A DNA stretch of 64,000 bases, from contig NZ_JAGSND010000016.1 of assembly GCF_018128545.1 (NCBI RefSeq), forward strand, positions 1-64,000, in the 5' to 3' direction. Shown piece by piece: positions 8,398-15,740 of the stretch; the first letter of the stretch is position 1; each line of letters opens with the position of its first letter. The notes under the pieces are model-generated. The model was not told where the DNA came from. It saw only the letters and a program-made list of their open reading frames with translations, and ran no database searches. The stretch is from Sinanaerobacter chloroacetimidivorans. Lineage in GTDB: Bacteria; Bacillota; Clostridia; Peptostreptococcales; Anaerovoracaceae. The position numbers were made by a program, and so were the translations under genes.

Positions 8398-9303
8398 ATG
8401 CTGAATTTACAGGCAGTCTTTGAAAGAAAGACCAATGAATTCCCCGTAAGGGACTGTGTGATTGAAAAAATTGTGGAATTGTCGGAAGAAGAATACCGGC
8501 AGTTCAAAAACAATCTGCTCCGGGATACCGGCTTTATTGCAGAGAGTGCGGACTTCATGCTGATGGATGGAAACGGCCTGAATCATTGTTTACTGGTGTT
8601 GGAAAAAAATAATTCCGAGGGTGTTCTTATTCAGAGTGAAGGATATGACTATGCCAGGTATGCCAGCCTCCTGCCGGGGGCAAGAGATTTTATCACGGTT
8701 CGGTTGGGTAAGCTCGCAGACCAGATCATCAGGGATGGTACACAGAATACCTCCAATGGCACATGGGCTGTTTATTTTGATGAGATCAAAGAGCAGTACG
8801 ATGCCACCCTTAACTTTGACAACGGTATCGGTGCTATGCTGCTTTCCATCATGGAAGCAAGACCGGAGATGGCGGAAGTGGAACCGATGGAGGATGGCTA
8901 TGACATGACCTTCTATCTCGATTACTGTCCGAATCTCGACGAGAAAGAAAAGCTCTCCTCCGGAATTCCCGACGATGTGTTTCGCTTAAAAGATTTAATC
9001 AGGGTACCTATTGAGGATTTCCACCTTGTTCATCATGAGGTGGACATGGAGCCGGCCACCATCGTATACCTGGCTTCCGACACCCTAACCGATGCCGGAA
9101 AACAGGAATGGGGCGATGTTTTGAATACACAGGTGGTGCGTGTGTTTCATGGTATTTATGGTATTCAGGCGGAATGCGCAGGAGTAGATCCCCAGCGTCT
9201 CGCTGATTTTTCTCTGATGTTGGCTGGGGATTGCCCCAATGAAGATTATGAAACCTGGGTTAGACCGGAGCCGGATGAACCCGGTATGACCCTGAAATTA
9301 TAA
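8398..9303 (+). CDS. ICE protein of unknown function with PGMTLKL tail
   Basis: 301-residue soluble acidic protein with strong AAGGAAGGAG. It has an alpha/beta appearance and no recognisable catalytic motif. A HLVHHEVDMEPATIVYL segment lies near residue 210. The last residues PGMTLKL resemble the tails of the amidoligase (PGLSMSM) and the next protein (PGMTMSM). DUF5688-like proteins of similar size occur in clostridial ICEs and this may be one, but I cannot verify the family. It lies in one operon with the wall hydrolase and the partition genes. Confidence 0.65.
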   Translation: MLNLQAVFERKTNEFPVRDCVIEKIVELSEEEYRQFKNNLLRDTGFIAESADFMLMDGNGLNHCLLVLEKNNSEGVLIQSEGYDYARYASLLPGARDFITVRLGKLADQIIRDGTQNTSNGTWAVYFDEIKEQYDATLNFDNGIGAMLLSIMEARPEMAEVEPMEDGYDMTFYLDYCPNLDEKEKLSSGIPDDVFRLKDLIRVPIEDFHLVHHEVDMEPATIVYLASDTLTDAGKQEWGDVLNTQVVRVFHGIYGIQAECAGVDPQRLADFSLMLAGDCPNEDYETWVRPEPDEPGMTLKL

Positions 9304-9315
9304 GGAGGAAAAAAT

Positions 9316-9675
9316 ATGAGTACGACTGAATTAAAAGTCCTTTTCCCTTCGGAGCGGCTGGATGCCCTCCGTTTTTTCATGGAGAAAAAGGAACAGACCA
9401 TTGAGCAGGAGTTGAAGGATTACCTCGACAAGACCTATGAGAAGGTAGTTCCCACTCAAGTAAGAGAGTACGTGGAGAGCCGCATGGAACAGACTCCTGC
9501 ACAGGAGCAGGCATCGGAGGCTGAACAGACTCCTGCCTCCAGAGAACGTCCAGCGCGTCAGACCCGCCGTCAGCGGGAGCAGGCTGCGCCTGAAATACCT
9601 CCTTCTCCGGAAGCGCAGACCGAAGCAGAAGGCCCCGGCGAAGAAGAAACTCCGGGCATGACTATGAGCATGTAA
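9316..9675 (+). CDS. Small ICE protein, helical N terminus and disordered PGMTMSM tail
   Basis: 119-residue protein. Residues 1-58 form a compact helical unit ending VPTQVREYVESR. Residues 60-110 are Gln/Glu/Pro-rich and probably disordered, and the end is TPGMTMSM. The N-terminal unit is paralogous to the 61-residue product at 10988-11173, as both share the LKALYEK/LDKTYEK-VP-VREY pattern. AAGGAGG precedes ATG 9316. It resembles DUF6103-type small proteins known only from mobile elements. The function is unknown. A shared binding partner for the tail is inferred. Confidence 0.65.
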   Translation: MSTTELKVLFPSERLDALRFFMEKKEQTIEQELKDYLDKTYEKVVPTQVREYVESRMEQTPAQEQASEAEQTPASRERPARQTRRQREQAAPEIPPSPEAQTEAEGPGEEETPGMTMSM

Positions 9676-9705
9676 ATCGCAGAAAAGAAAAAGGAGGTGC
9701 TGAAA

Positions 9706-10587
9706 ATGATTCGACTTGGTATAGATAACGGAAATTACAACACCAAATCCTCGGAGGGGATGCTTTATGCCTCCGGCTATGCGGCAAGCGACAAGGAATT
9801 CATCACGCCGGAGATGCAGCTCTTTTTTGAGGGCAGATATTATGCCATCGGGGAACGCCGTATGCGCTTCCAACAGGATAAGACCAGGGAGCCGGACGCT
9901 TTTCTTTTGACACTGCCGGCTATCGCGGATGCCATGAAAAAAGCAGGAACCACCAACGCGGAAATCGTCCTTGGCGTGGGACTGCCCATTGACAGTTACG
10001 GTATGCAGAAGGAAGCATTCCGTAGGTATTTCCTGCGTGACAATATCTCGTTTCGGTTCGAGGGAACATTCTACCGCTGCCATATTGAAGAGTGCAAGGT
10101 GTTCGCCCAGGGGCATGCGGCGCTGTGCCGCTATTACCCGCAGCTGAAGGATTACCGGAGCATCACTCTGGTGGACATCGGCGGCTATACGGTGGATATC
10201 CTCACGCTCCATGACTTCCGTCTGGACAGGTCGAGCTGTGCCAGCCTGCGCATGGGTACCATCACCCTGTACAGCCGGATTCAGGATACGCTCCAGCGCA
10301 GTGACATCCTCCTGTCGGATGAACTCATCACCGATGCCATCCGCGGGGAGATCCAACATGCCGACAGCAAATTGATTGAAACTGTGGTGGAGCAGGCTGT
10401 GGCAGTTTACTGCAAGGAACTGTTCAACGCCCTGCGGGAGCGCGGACTGGATCTGAGGCTCCCCACGGTGTTCGCGGGCGGCGGCGCTGAACTGCTTGAA
10501 CCCATGTTGCACGGGAGCGGCCTGAATACGGTGGCGGTGCTGAACCGGTTCGCCAACGCAGATGGCTACAAGCTCCTGATGGGGTGA
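9706..10587 (+). CDS. parM: ParM/StbA-like actin-fold segregation ATPase
   Basis: 293-residue actin-like ATPase. Phosphate 1 motif is LGIDNGNYNTK at the N terminus, phosphate 2 motif is LVDIGGYTVDIL near residue 155, and the adenosine motif is TVFAGGGAELL near residue 265. ATG 9706 follows AAGGAGGT by seven bases; the upstream in-frame GTG at 9697 lies within that ribosome-binding site. The next gene encodes a ribbon-helix-helix-like partner and is followed by paired repeats, the usual ParM-ParR-parC arrangement. It would polymerise to move or stabilise the circular ICE form. Confidence 0.85.
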   Translation: MIRLGIDNGNYNTKSSEGMLYASGYAASDKEFITPEMQLFFEGRYYAIGERRMRFQQDKTREPDAFLLTLPAIADAMKKAGTTNAEIVLGVGLPIDSYGMQKEAFRRYFLRDNISFRFEGTFYRCHIEECKVFAQGHAALCRYYPQLKDYRSITLVDIGGYTVDILTLHDFRLDRSSCASLRMGTITLYSRIQDTLQRSDILLSDELITDAIRGEIQHADSKLIETVVEQAVAVYCKELFNALRERGLDLRLPTVFAGGGAELLEPMLHGSGLNTVAVLNRFANADGYKLLMG

Positions 10588-10591
10588 GCCT

Positions 10592-10885
10592 ATGGCCGAG
10601 CGAAAACGATATTATCTTTCCTTCGATATGGACAGCCCAAGGCATCGGGAAGCGGAAGCGCTGTTTGCGCAGCAGGCCAGCCGGCAGCGCACCGAGTATG
10701 TGGTCAACAGTATCCTGACGGCACATCAGACGGAGAACCTGGAACAGATCGTCCGGCAGGCAGTCCGGGATGAACTGCAAAGTGCCAAGTTGCCATCGCC
10801 AACCACGCTGCCGGGGAAAACGGATACCGGTGTTCAGTTGTCCGATCTTCCCGGCAGCCTGATCCATGCGCTGGAGGAATTGTAA
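10592..10885 (+). CDS. parR: ParR/StbB-like DNA-binding partition adaptor
   Basis: 97-residue protein beginning four bases after the ParM stop. Residues 5-45 (KRYYLSFDMDSPRHREAEAL, then RTEYVVNSIL) fit a strand-helix-helix ribbon fold, and the C-terminal tail is acidic and could contact ParM filaments. Small size, position and a following repeat cluster support the ParR role. The identification is by context plus fold pattern; there is no catalytic signature to confirm it. Confidence 0.65.
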   Translation: MAERKRYYLSFDMDSPRHREAEALFAQQASRQRTEYVVNSILTAHQTENLEQIVRQAVRDELQSAKLPSPTTLPGKTDTGVQLSDLPGSLIHALEEL

Positions 10886-10957
10886 CCATGTTGGCTCACT
10901 TTCCTGCCGTCGCTATGACGGAGGGTCGGAAAATGCACCAACATGGCTCACTTTCCT
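10886..10957 (+). repeat. Candidate parC centromere: paired inverted and direct repeats
   Basis: CCATGTTGG (10886-10894) and its exact inverse CCAACATGG (10938-10946) are each followed by the same direct repeat GGCTCACTTTCCT (10893-10905 and 10945-10957). The pair lies just downstream of the parR-like gene with about 33 bases between. This is the expected place for a ParR-binding site or an autoregulatory operator. The repeats are seen; the binding role is inferred. Confidence 0.5.
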
Positions 10958-10987
10958 CTGAGAAAAGCAGAAAGGAGTGAACCTATC

Positions 10988-11173
10988 TTGAAAATGTCAA
11001 CCATTCAAATTCAGTATGATACCGGGAAGTTGTGCGCTCTCCGGCAATGCATGCCCGATGAAACAGCGCTAGAGGCCGGACTGGAGGCTTCCCTCAAAGC
11101 TTTGTATGAAAAACATGTTCCAGCCGAAGTACGAGAATATATCGACAGCCAGAAAGGAGGCGATGCTTCATGA
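10988..11173 (+). CDS. Small paralogue of the 119-aa ICE protein
   Basis: 61-residue protein read from TTG 10988, which lies ten bases after AAGGAG; the next ATG (10994) is too far from that site. Residues align with the N-terminal unit of the 119-residue protein at 9316, ending VPAEVREYIDSQ, but it lacks the disordered tail. It overlaps the next gene by ATGA. The function is unknown. The two paralogues flank the ParM/ParR genes, which suggests a duplicated adaptor. Confidence 0.6.
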   Translation: MKMSTIQIQYDTGKLCALRQCMPDETALEAGLEASLKALYEKHVPAEVREYIDSQKGGDAS

Positions 11174-11454
11174 AAGAACCGATTACGCTGGAACAGTTTG
11201 TGCAGGAACATCCTCACGACATGATCCAGATAATGTCACCCGGCGGTTATGTTACTATCTCACCCAATCTACCATTGACCGAATTATCCGCTCATGCGGG
11301 TGTGCGGGGTACGGAAATTCCAATCCCCTGGGAGGAATTGAAGGACCAGATTGTCGAAAACTGCAATTACAATGAGATCGATGGGAACTGGTATCTGCTT
11401 ACAGGCGAGCCCTCTCAGGACTACCCTGTTCAGGCTCCTGAAATGCACCTGTGA
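11170..11454 (+). CDS. Small hypothetical ICE protein
   Basis: 94-residue acidic protein, translationally coupled (ATGA) to the preceding gene, with AAAGGAGG upstream. It begins MKEPITLEQFVQEHP and has a mixed alpha/beta pattern with a GNWYLL strand near residue 75. No motif, signal or membrane segment is visible. It is the last gene before the long non-coding oriT-type region and therefore probably ends the operon. I do not recognise the family. Confidence 0.6.
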   Translation: MKEPITLEQFVQEHPHDMIQIMSPGGYVTISPNLPLTELSAHAGVRGTEIPIPWEELKDQIVENCNYNEIDGNWYLLTGEPSQDYPVQAPEMHL

Positions 11455-11647
11455 AGCAAAGAAAAAGGTTGCTAAGAAAGTCGGCATACGATTGTATTTT
11501 TATCTCTGTTGTTCGCGCTGTGGGTACTAACAAATAATCCTGCAAAGTGAGCAGTTTATGGCAGAATACCTGGGACTGGAGGAATAAGGTGCCGACTCCA
11601 ACCGGCCCGCCGCGAAAAGACTGGCATAACCGGCCACATGACACTGT

Positions 11648-11675
11648 CAACCCGGAGATATCCGGGCTTATTTTA
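11648..11675 (+). terminator. Probable intrinsic terminator of the maintenance operon
   Basis: The stem CCCGGA/TCCGGG with loop GATA (11651-11666) is followed by CTTATTTTA. It is about 200 bases after the last gene of the operon. The T-run is interrupted, so the strength is uncertain. Confidence 0.45.
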
Positions 11676-12085
11676 GTTGCCGCAATGACAGCCAGCTGTT
11701 GCCGCCCGTGTGCCCCTGTGTCGGCTTTTGACGGCAGGAGTGGCACCGTAACACCTGAAGACGGGCAATGCGCCGTGTAAGGGCTTTGTGAAGGAGCTTG
11801 GGAAAAGAGAAAAAGCGCCCTTCGCAGAAACCTAAAACCCTACCGAAAGAGGGCTGAACCATGGGGTCGAAAACGATGCGGGTTAAAGGAGCGGGGTCGT
11901 AAACGCCCCACTCCGGCTCACATCTCCCCGCAATGCGGGGAGAAAAGCGGTTTTTCACCGGGGTCGTAAAAACACCCAAGGAGTTGTTTCCGGAGTTGTA
12001 AGGAAAACAGAATACCGATAAAAGCGGGAAATAAAGGCTTTTCATAGGGGTTGCGACAGGTGTTGCACCTCTTTTTTGATAGAAA
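11676..12085 (+). other. Candidate origin of transfer (oriT) region
   Basis: Non-coding stretch directly upstream of the relaxosome accessory and relaxase genes. It contains three GGGGTCG(T/A)AAA-type direct repeats at 11863, 11893 and 11960. It also has a strong hairpin CTCCCCG-caatg-CGGGGAG at 11924-11942, plus shorter inverted repeats. Repeats plus a hairpin immediately before mob genes are the normal organisation of an oriT, where the accessory protein binds and the relaxase nicks. The nic site cannot be placed from sequence alone. No convincing gene lies here. Confidence 0.5.
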
Positions 12086-12097
12086 AGGAGGTTTGCT

Positions 12098-12520
12098 ATG
12101 TCAGAAGAAGAAAAAATCAAAAAAAAGTTCCCTTTGTGGATGTATCCGGAAACCAGACAGCTGGTGGCAGACTGGTACAAAAGGGATAACTGCCAAAGCC
12201 AGAGTGAATTCATTGAAAAGGCAATTAAATTCTACTGCGGCTATATCTCAGCAGAGGAAGGCGTCCGGTTCCTCCCTGCAGCCATTACTTCGGCCATGAC
12301 AGGCATGGTGGATGGTCTGGAAAACCGTATGGCACGACTTACCTTCAAGTTGGCGGTGGAGATGAGCATGATGATGAACATCCTCGCCGTCAATGCAGAT
12401 TACGATGAAAACACGCTGCGCAAGCTCCGCGGCAAATGTGTGGAGGACGTGAAACGGTCAGTGGGTTCCGTGACCTTTGAGGATGTTGTGAGCTTCCAGA
12501 AGCCGGAAAGGCGTGACTGA
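12098..12520 (+). CDS. Relaxosome accessory protein, ribbon-helix-helix type (MobC-like)
   Basis: 140-residue protein with AAAGGAGG before ATG 12098. Residues 8-50 (KFPLWMYPETRQLVADWY, then SQSEFIEKAIKFY) fit a ribbon-helix-helix DNA-binding fold. Residues 60-110 form a long Met-rich helical part. The gene ends two bases before the relaxase ATG and lies just after the repeat-rich oriT candidate. It would bind those repeats and load the relaxase. The fold is inferred from pattern; the mobilisation role is supported by position. Confidence 0.75.
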   Translation: MSEEEKIKKKFPLWMYPETRQLVADWYKRDNCQSQSEFIEKAIKFYCGYISAEEGVRFLPAAITSAMTGMVDGLENRMARLTFKLAVEMSMMMNILAVNADYDENTLRKLRGKCVEDVKRSVGSVTFEDVVSFQKPERRD

Positions 12521-12522
12521 TC

Positions 12523-15500
12523 ATGCCACGAATTATCTTTAAATGCCGCTACTTAAAAAATGCGGCGGCCCACGCGGAAAATCTGGTAACCTATGTTGCC
12601 ACACGGGATGGTGTAGAGAAGCTTCCGGAGCGGATGCGAAACCGTCATGCCACAAATAAGCAAAAGCTGCTGGTATCGGATATTTTGGAGCAGTTTCCGG
12701 ATTCCACCGGACTTTTTGAGTATGAGGATTATCTGGCGAAGCCTACCATGGAAAACGCCTCGGAATTTATCTCCGCTGCCCTGGATCAGAATCTTGACCA
12801 GCTGGCACACAAGGAAGTCTATGTCAACTATATCGCTACCCGCCCTCATGCTGAACGACTGGATACCCATGGCCTGTTCTCTGATGAGGATATTCCGCTG
12901 GTATTGTCACAGACGGCGCAGGAGGTGGCGGCACATACCGGAAACATCTGGACACCTATCATATCGTTGCGGAGGGAAGATGCCACCCGGCTGGGGTACG
13001 ACAATGCTGCCGCATGGATGGCACTGCTGCGCAAGCAGCGGAATGTCTTTGCCCAACAGATGAAAATCGAACCGGAGAACCTGCGGTGGTATGCTGCCTA
13101 TCACGATGAGGGTCATCACCCTCACTGCCATATGATCGTGTATTCGGTCGATCCCCGTGAGGGCTTTGTAACGAAGCCGGGCATTGAAGCCATGCGCAGC
13201 AGTCTGGCGCGGGAAATCTTTCAGCAGGATCTGCTCCAGATTTATGCAGAGCAGACAGAGCGTAGAAATGCACTGACATCGCAGAGCCGGGATGCCCTGC
13301 AGGTACTTCTGGTACAAATGCAGACCGGTGCCTGTGACAATCCCGTGCTGGAGGAACTACTTTCTCAGCTGGCAGAACGGCTTCGGCACACCACTGGTAA
13401 AAAGCAGTATGGCTATCTAAAAGCACCGGTTAAGGAACTGGTGAACCGGATCGTGGATGAACTGGCGAAGGAAGAACGTGTGGCAGCGGCTTACGCCCAA
13501 TGGTACGAGCTTCGCAATGAGGTACTGCGTACTTACAGAGATGAGCTTCCGCCACCACTCCCTCTTTCTCAGCAAAAGGAATTTAAACAGATAAAGAATA
13601 TGGTAATTGCGGAAGCAGTCCGGCTGGGCAATCAGGAGTTCACCTTTGAGGGGGATGATCAGGCGGAACCGCCTCTGGAGTATGAACCTATCATGGAGGA
13701 AACGTTCATTCCGGAGGATCTGGAAGTGATGCCAGATGCGGAGCCTGACGAGGAATTGACTGAGGAAGCAGAAGACTATCGATCCGAGCCTGACAACGAT
13801 CATGACTTCGAATCGCCCAACGTACATTCCGGCAGTACGGATACAGTATCATCCAGCGGGAAGCCACATATCGCATGGAACAGCCGCTATAAGCAGGCCC
13901 GAGCATTCCTATACGGCAGTGATCTTTTAGAGCCGGACTTTGAACAGGCTCTTGCCCTGTTCCTGCTGGAAGCGGAGGATGGCAATGCCCTTGCCATGCA
14001 TGATCTGGGAAGAATGTACGCAGACGGTCTGGGTGTAGAGATGGATGCAGACGTTGCCTTTGTCTGGTACGGAAAGGCCCTTGCCGTTTTTATGGCAATT
14101 GAAGCCAAGAAGGAACATCGCTATGTAGAATACCGTATCGGTAAGCTGTATGCAGCAGGGCTTGGCACGGAGAAGGACTATTTAGAAGCGGCAGACTGGT
14201 TTCAGCAAGCGGCTTCCAAGCGCCATAAATATGCCCAATACTCTCTTGGCGGTTTGTATTTCTGGGGCCAGGGCGTGGAGCAGGATTTTCAGACGGCATT
14301 CAGCCTGTACAAACGTTCGGCCGCTCAGGGAATGCCTTATGCAGATTATGAGCTGGCAAAGATGTACCGGGACGGAGTTGGAACAGCACGGAATGCTGGC
14401 GAAGCAGAGCTGCACTTTGAGGCCGCTTTCCATGGTTTTCAGCAAATGGAACGGCAAAGCCGTGATGACAAGCTGCAATACCACCTTGGACAGATGCTTT
14501 ACACCGGCACCGGAACAGAAAAAGATGTGGACGAGGCTCTTCGCTATTTTGAAAAGTCTGCCCGGCTGGGGAATGTCCACGCACAATATATGCTGGGAAA
14601 AATTTATCTGGATGCGGACAGCGGGCATTTTAATGCGGAGAAAGCCATCCTATGGCTCACAAAATCAGCGGATAACGGCAATGCGCTGGCACAGTATGCT
14701 CTCGGAAAACTTTTCCGGGACGGAAATCATGTGGAAAAGGATATATCAAAAGCAATTGCGCTTTTTACACTGGCAGCAGAGCAGGATAATTCCTACGCTG
14801 CCTATGCTCTGGGAAAGCTCTATCTGCAGGGAGATGACATACCCAAGGTTATGGATGCCGCATTAAAGTGGCTGACAAAATCTGCTGACCTTGGCAACCA
14901 ATTTGCGCAATATGTTCTTGGCAAACTGTACCTGACTGGTGAGGATGTGCCAAAGAACATTTCCAAGGCGCTGGAGCTGTTTCATAAATCAGCGGAGCAA
15001 GGCAACCAATTTGCACAGTACCAGCTCGGTAAGCTGTACCTGAAAGGAGAGGATGTTCCAAAAAACATTGGAGATGCCATTCGTTGGCTTACAGCCGCCG
15101 CAGAGCAGGAAAATCAATATGCGCAGTACCAGCTTGGAAAGCTGTATCTGCTTGGCGAAGATGTTACTAAGAATATAGAAGTTGCTATACGCTGGCTGAC
15201 CGCTTCGGCGGAGCAGGGTAACCAGTTTGCGCAATATACCCTCGGTAAACTTTATCTGCTGGGACGGGATATCCCTCGTGACCGGGAGGCCGCTGTGAGG
15301 TGGCTCACCCTTTCTGCGGAACAGGGCAATCTATATGCACAGTTTTTTCTTGACCATCTGGACTCGTTCAGGGACCCTTCCTTATTTCTGGCTGTCACCC
15401 GGCTCTTACATCATGCCAGCCGGATATTTCAGGAGGAAGCCAGAAGACTGCCAGGTGCTCCCGGTATGCACACAGATAGCAAACTGAGCAGAAGACTCCG

Positions 15501-15564
15501 GCAGAAAAAGATTGCCCAGGGCCATGCACCGGACGATCACGAACAAAAATTCACAACCTACTAA
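12523..15564 (+). CDS. MobP3-type relaxase fused to Sel1 repeats
   Basis: 1013-residue relaxase that would nick oriT and lead the strand into the recipient. The N-terminal catalytic domain (about 1-300) has a Tyr in VTYVATR near residue 24 and the three-histidine HUH-type metal motif in HDEGHHPHCHMI near residues 192-203. After an acidic linker (about 380-445) come about 12 full and one partial Sel1/TPR-like repeats (about 460-960) with consensus NqfAQYqLGKLYl.G.dvpkn...A..Wlt.sAeqG. The later repeats are nearly identical, indicating recent amplification. The repeats are typical protein-protein interaction solenoids and could recruit the coupling protein or a host partner. The end is FTTY, without the alternating tail. 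Confidence 0.9.
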   Translation: MPRIIFKCRYLKNAAAHAENLVTYVATRDGVEKLPERMRNRHATNKQKLLVSDILEQFPDSTGLFEYEDYLAKPTMENASEFISAALDQNLDQLAHKEVYVNYIATRPHAERLDTHGLFSDEDIPLVLSQTAQEVAAHTGNIWTPIISLRREDATRLGYDNAAAWMALLRKQRNVFAQQMKIEPENLRWYAAYHDEGHHPHCHMIVYSVDPREGFVTKPGIEAMRSSLAREIFQQDLLQIYAEQTERRNALTSQSRDALQVLLVQMQTGACDNPVLEELLSQLAERLRHTTGKKQYGYLKAPVKELVNRIVDELAKEERVAAAYAQWYELRNEVLRTYRDELPPPLPLSQQKEFKQIKNMVIAEAVRLGNQEFTFEGDDQAEPPLEYEPIMEETFIPEDLEVMPDAEPDEELTEEAEDYRSEPDNDHDFESPNVHSGSTDTVSSSGKPHIAWNSRYKQARAFLYGSDLLEPDFEQALALFLLEAEDGNALAMHDLGRMYADGLGVEMDADVAFVWYGKALAVFMAIEAKKEHRYVEYRIGKLYAAGLGTEKDYLEAADWFQQAASKRHKYAQYSLGGLYFWGQGVEQDFQTAFSLYKRSAAQGMPYADYELAKMYRDGVGTARNAGEAELHFEAAFHGFQQMERQSRDDKLQYHLGQMLYTGTGTEKDVDEALRYFEKSARLGNVHAQYMLGKIYLDADSGHFNAEKAILWLTKSADNGNALAQYALGKLFRDGNHVEKDISKAIALFTLAAEQDNSYAAYALGKLYLQGDDIPKVMDAALKWLTKSADLGNQFAQYVLGKLYLTGEDVPKNISKALELFHKSAEQGNQFAQYQLGKLYLKGEDVPKNIGDAIRWLTAAAEQENQYAQYQLGKLYLLGEDVTKNIEVAIRWLTASAEQGNQFAQYTLGKLYLLGRDIPRDREAAVRWLTLSAEQGNLYAQFFLDHLDSFRDPSLFLAVTRLLHHASRIFQEEARRLPGAPGMHTDSKLSRRLRQKKIAQGHAPDDHEQKFTTY
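14700..15340 (+). repeat. 108-bp tandem repeats coding Sel1 units of the relaxase
   Basis: Six consecutive units of about 36 codons are similar at DNA level. For example, GGCAACCAATTTGC recurs at the unit starts near 14895 and 15000. The divergence is mostly silent or conservative, consistent with amplification by unequal recombination. These are coding repeats, not a CRISPR array. Confidence 0.7.
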
Positions 15565-15581
15565 ATGTGAAGGAGGTTTCC

Positions 15582-15725
15582 ATGCGAAAACAATCTCATG
15601 GGCAGACGAAACAGCTGCCCTCCATACAGCAAAAACAATTGTATCCCAAGCCGTCCGTTCATCAACGGGCGGCGTTTTTTTGTGTCCGCCACGGGCACAT
15701 GCGCTGCGGGAAACGCAAGCGATAA
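15582..15725 (+). CDS. Possible 47-aa basic peptide overlapping a terminator
   Basis: ATG 15582 follows a perfect AAGGAGGT. The frame codes 47 residues ending CVRHGHMRCGKRKR, basic and with two cysteines. An intrinsic terminator lies inside the frame, so translation could compete with hairpin formation and control read-through into the primase-like gene. Alternatively the ribosome-binding site is a remnant. No family is recognised and coding status is uncertain. Confidence 0.35.
   Translation: MRKQSHGQTKQLPSIQQKQLYPKPSVHQRAAFFCVRHGHMRCGKRKR
15650..15681 (+). terminator. Strong intrinsic terminator between relaxase and primase genes
   Basis: The ten-base stem GCCGTCCGTT/AACGGGCGGC (one G-T pair) with loop CATC is followed by GTTTTTTT. 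It lies inside the 47-codon frame, so it could act as an attenuator. Confidence 0.7.
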
Positions 15726-15740
15726 AGGAGGTGCTTCGGT

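Noticed and set aside
9331-10512. 393-codon frame on the minus strand
   Set aside because: Lies opposite ParM and the 119-aa protein, both with motifs or paralogues and strong ribosome-binding sites. The long frame results from GC-rich codon bias.
14700-15340. CRISPR-like regular repeats
   Set aside because: The units are 108 bases, contiguous and translated as Sel1 repeats. There are no short repeats with unique spacers.
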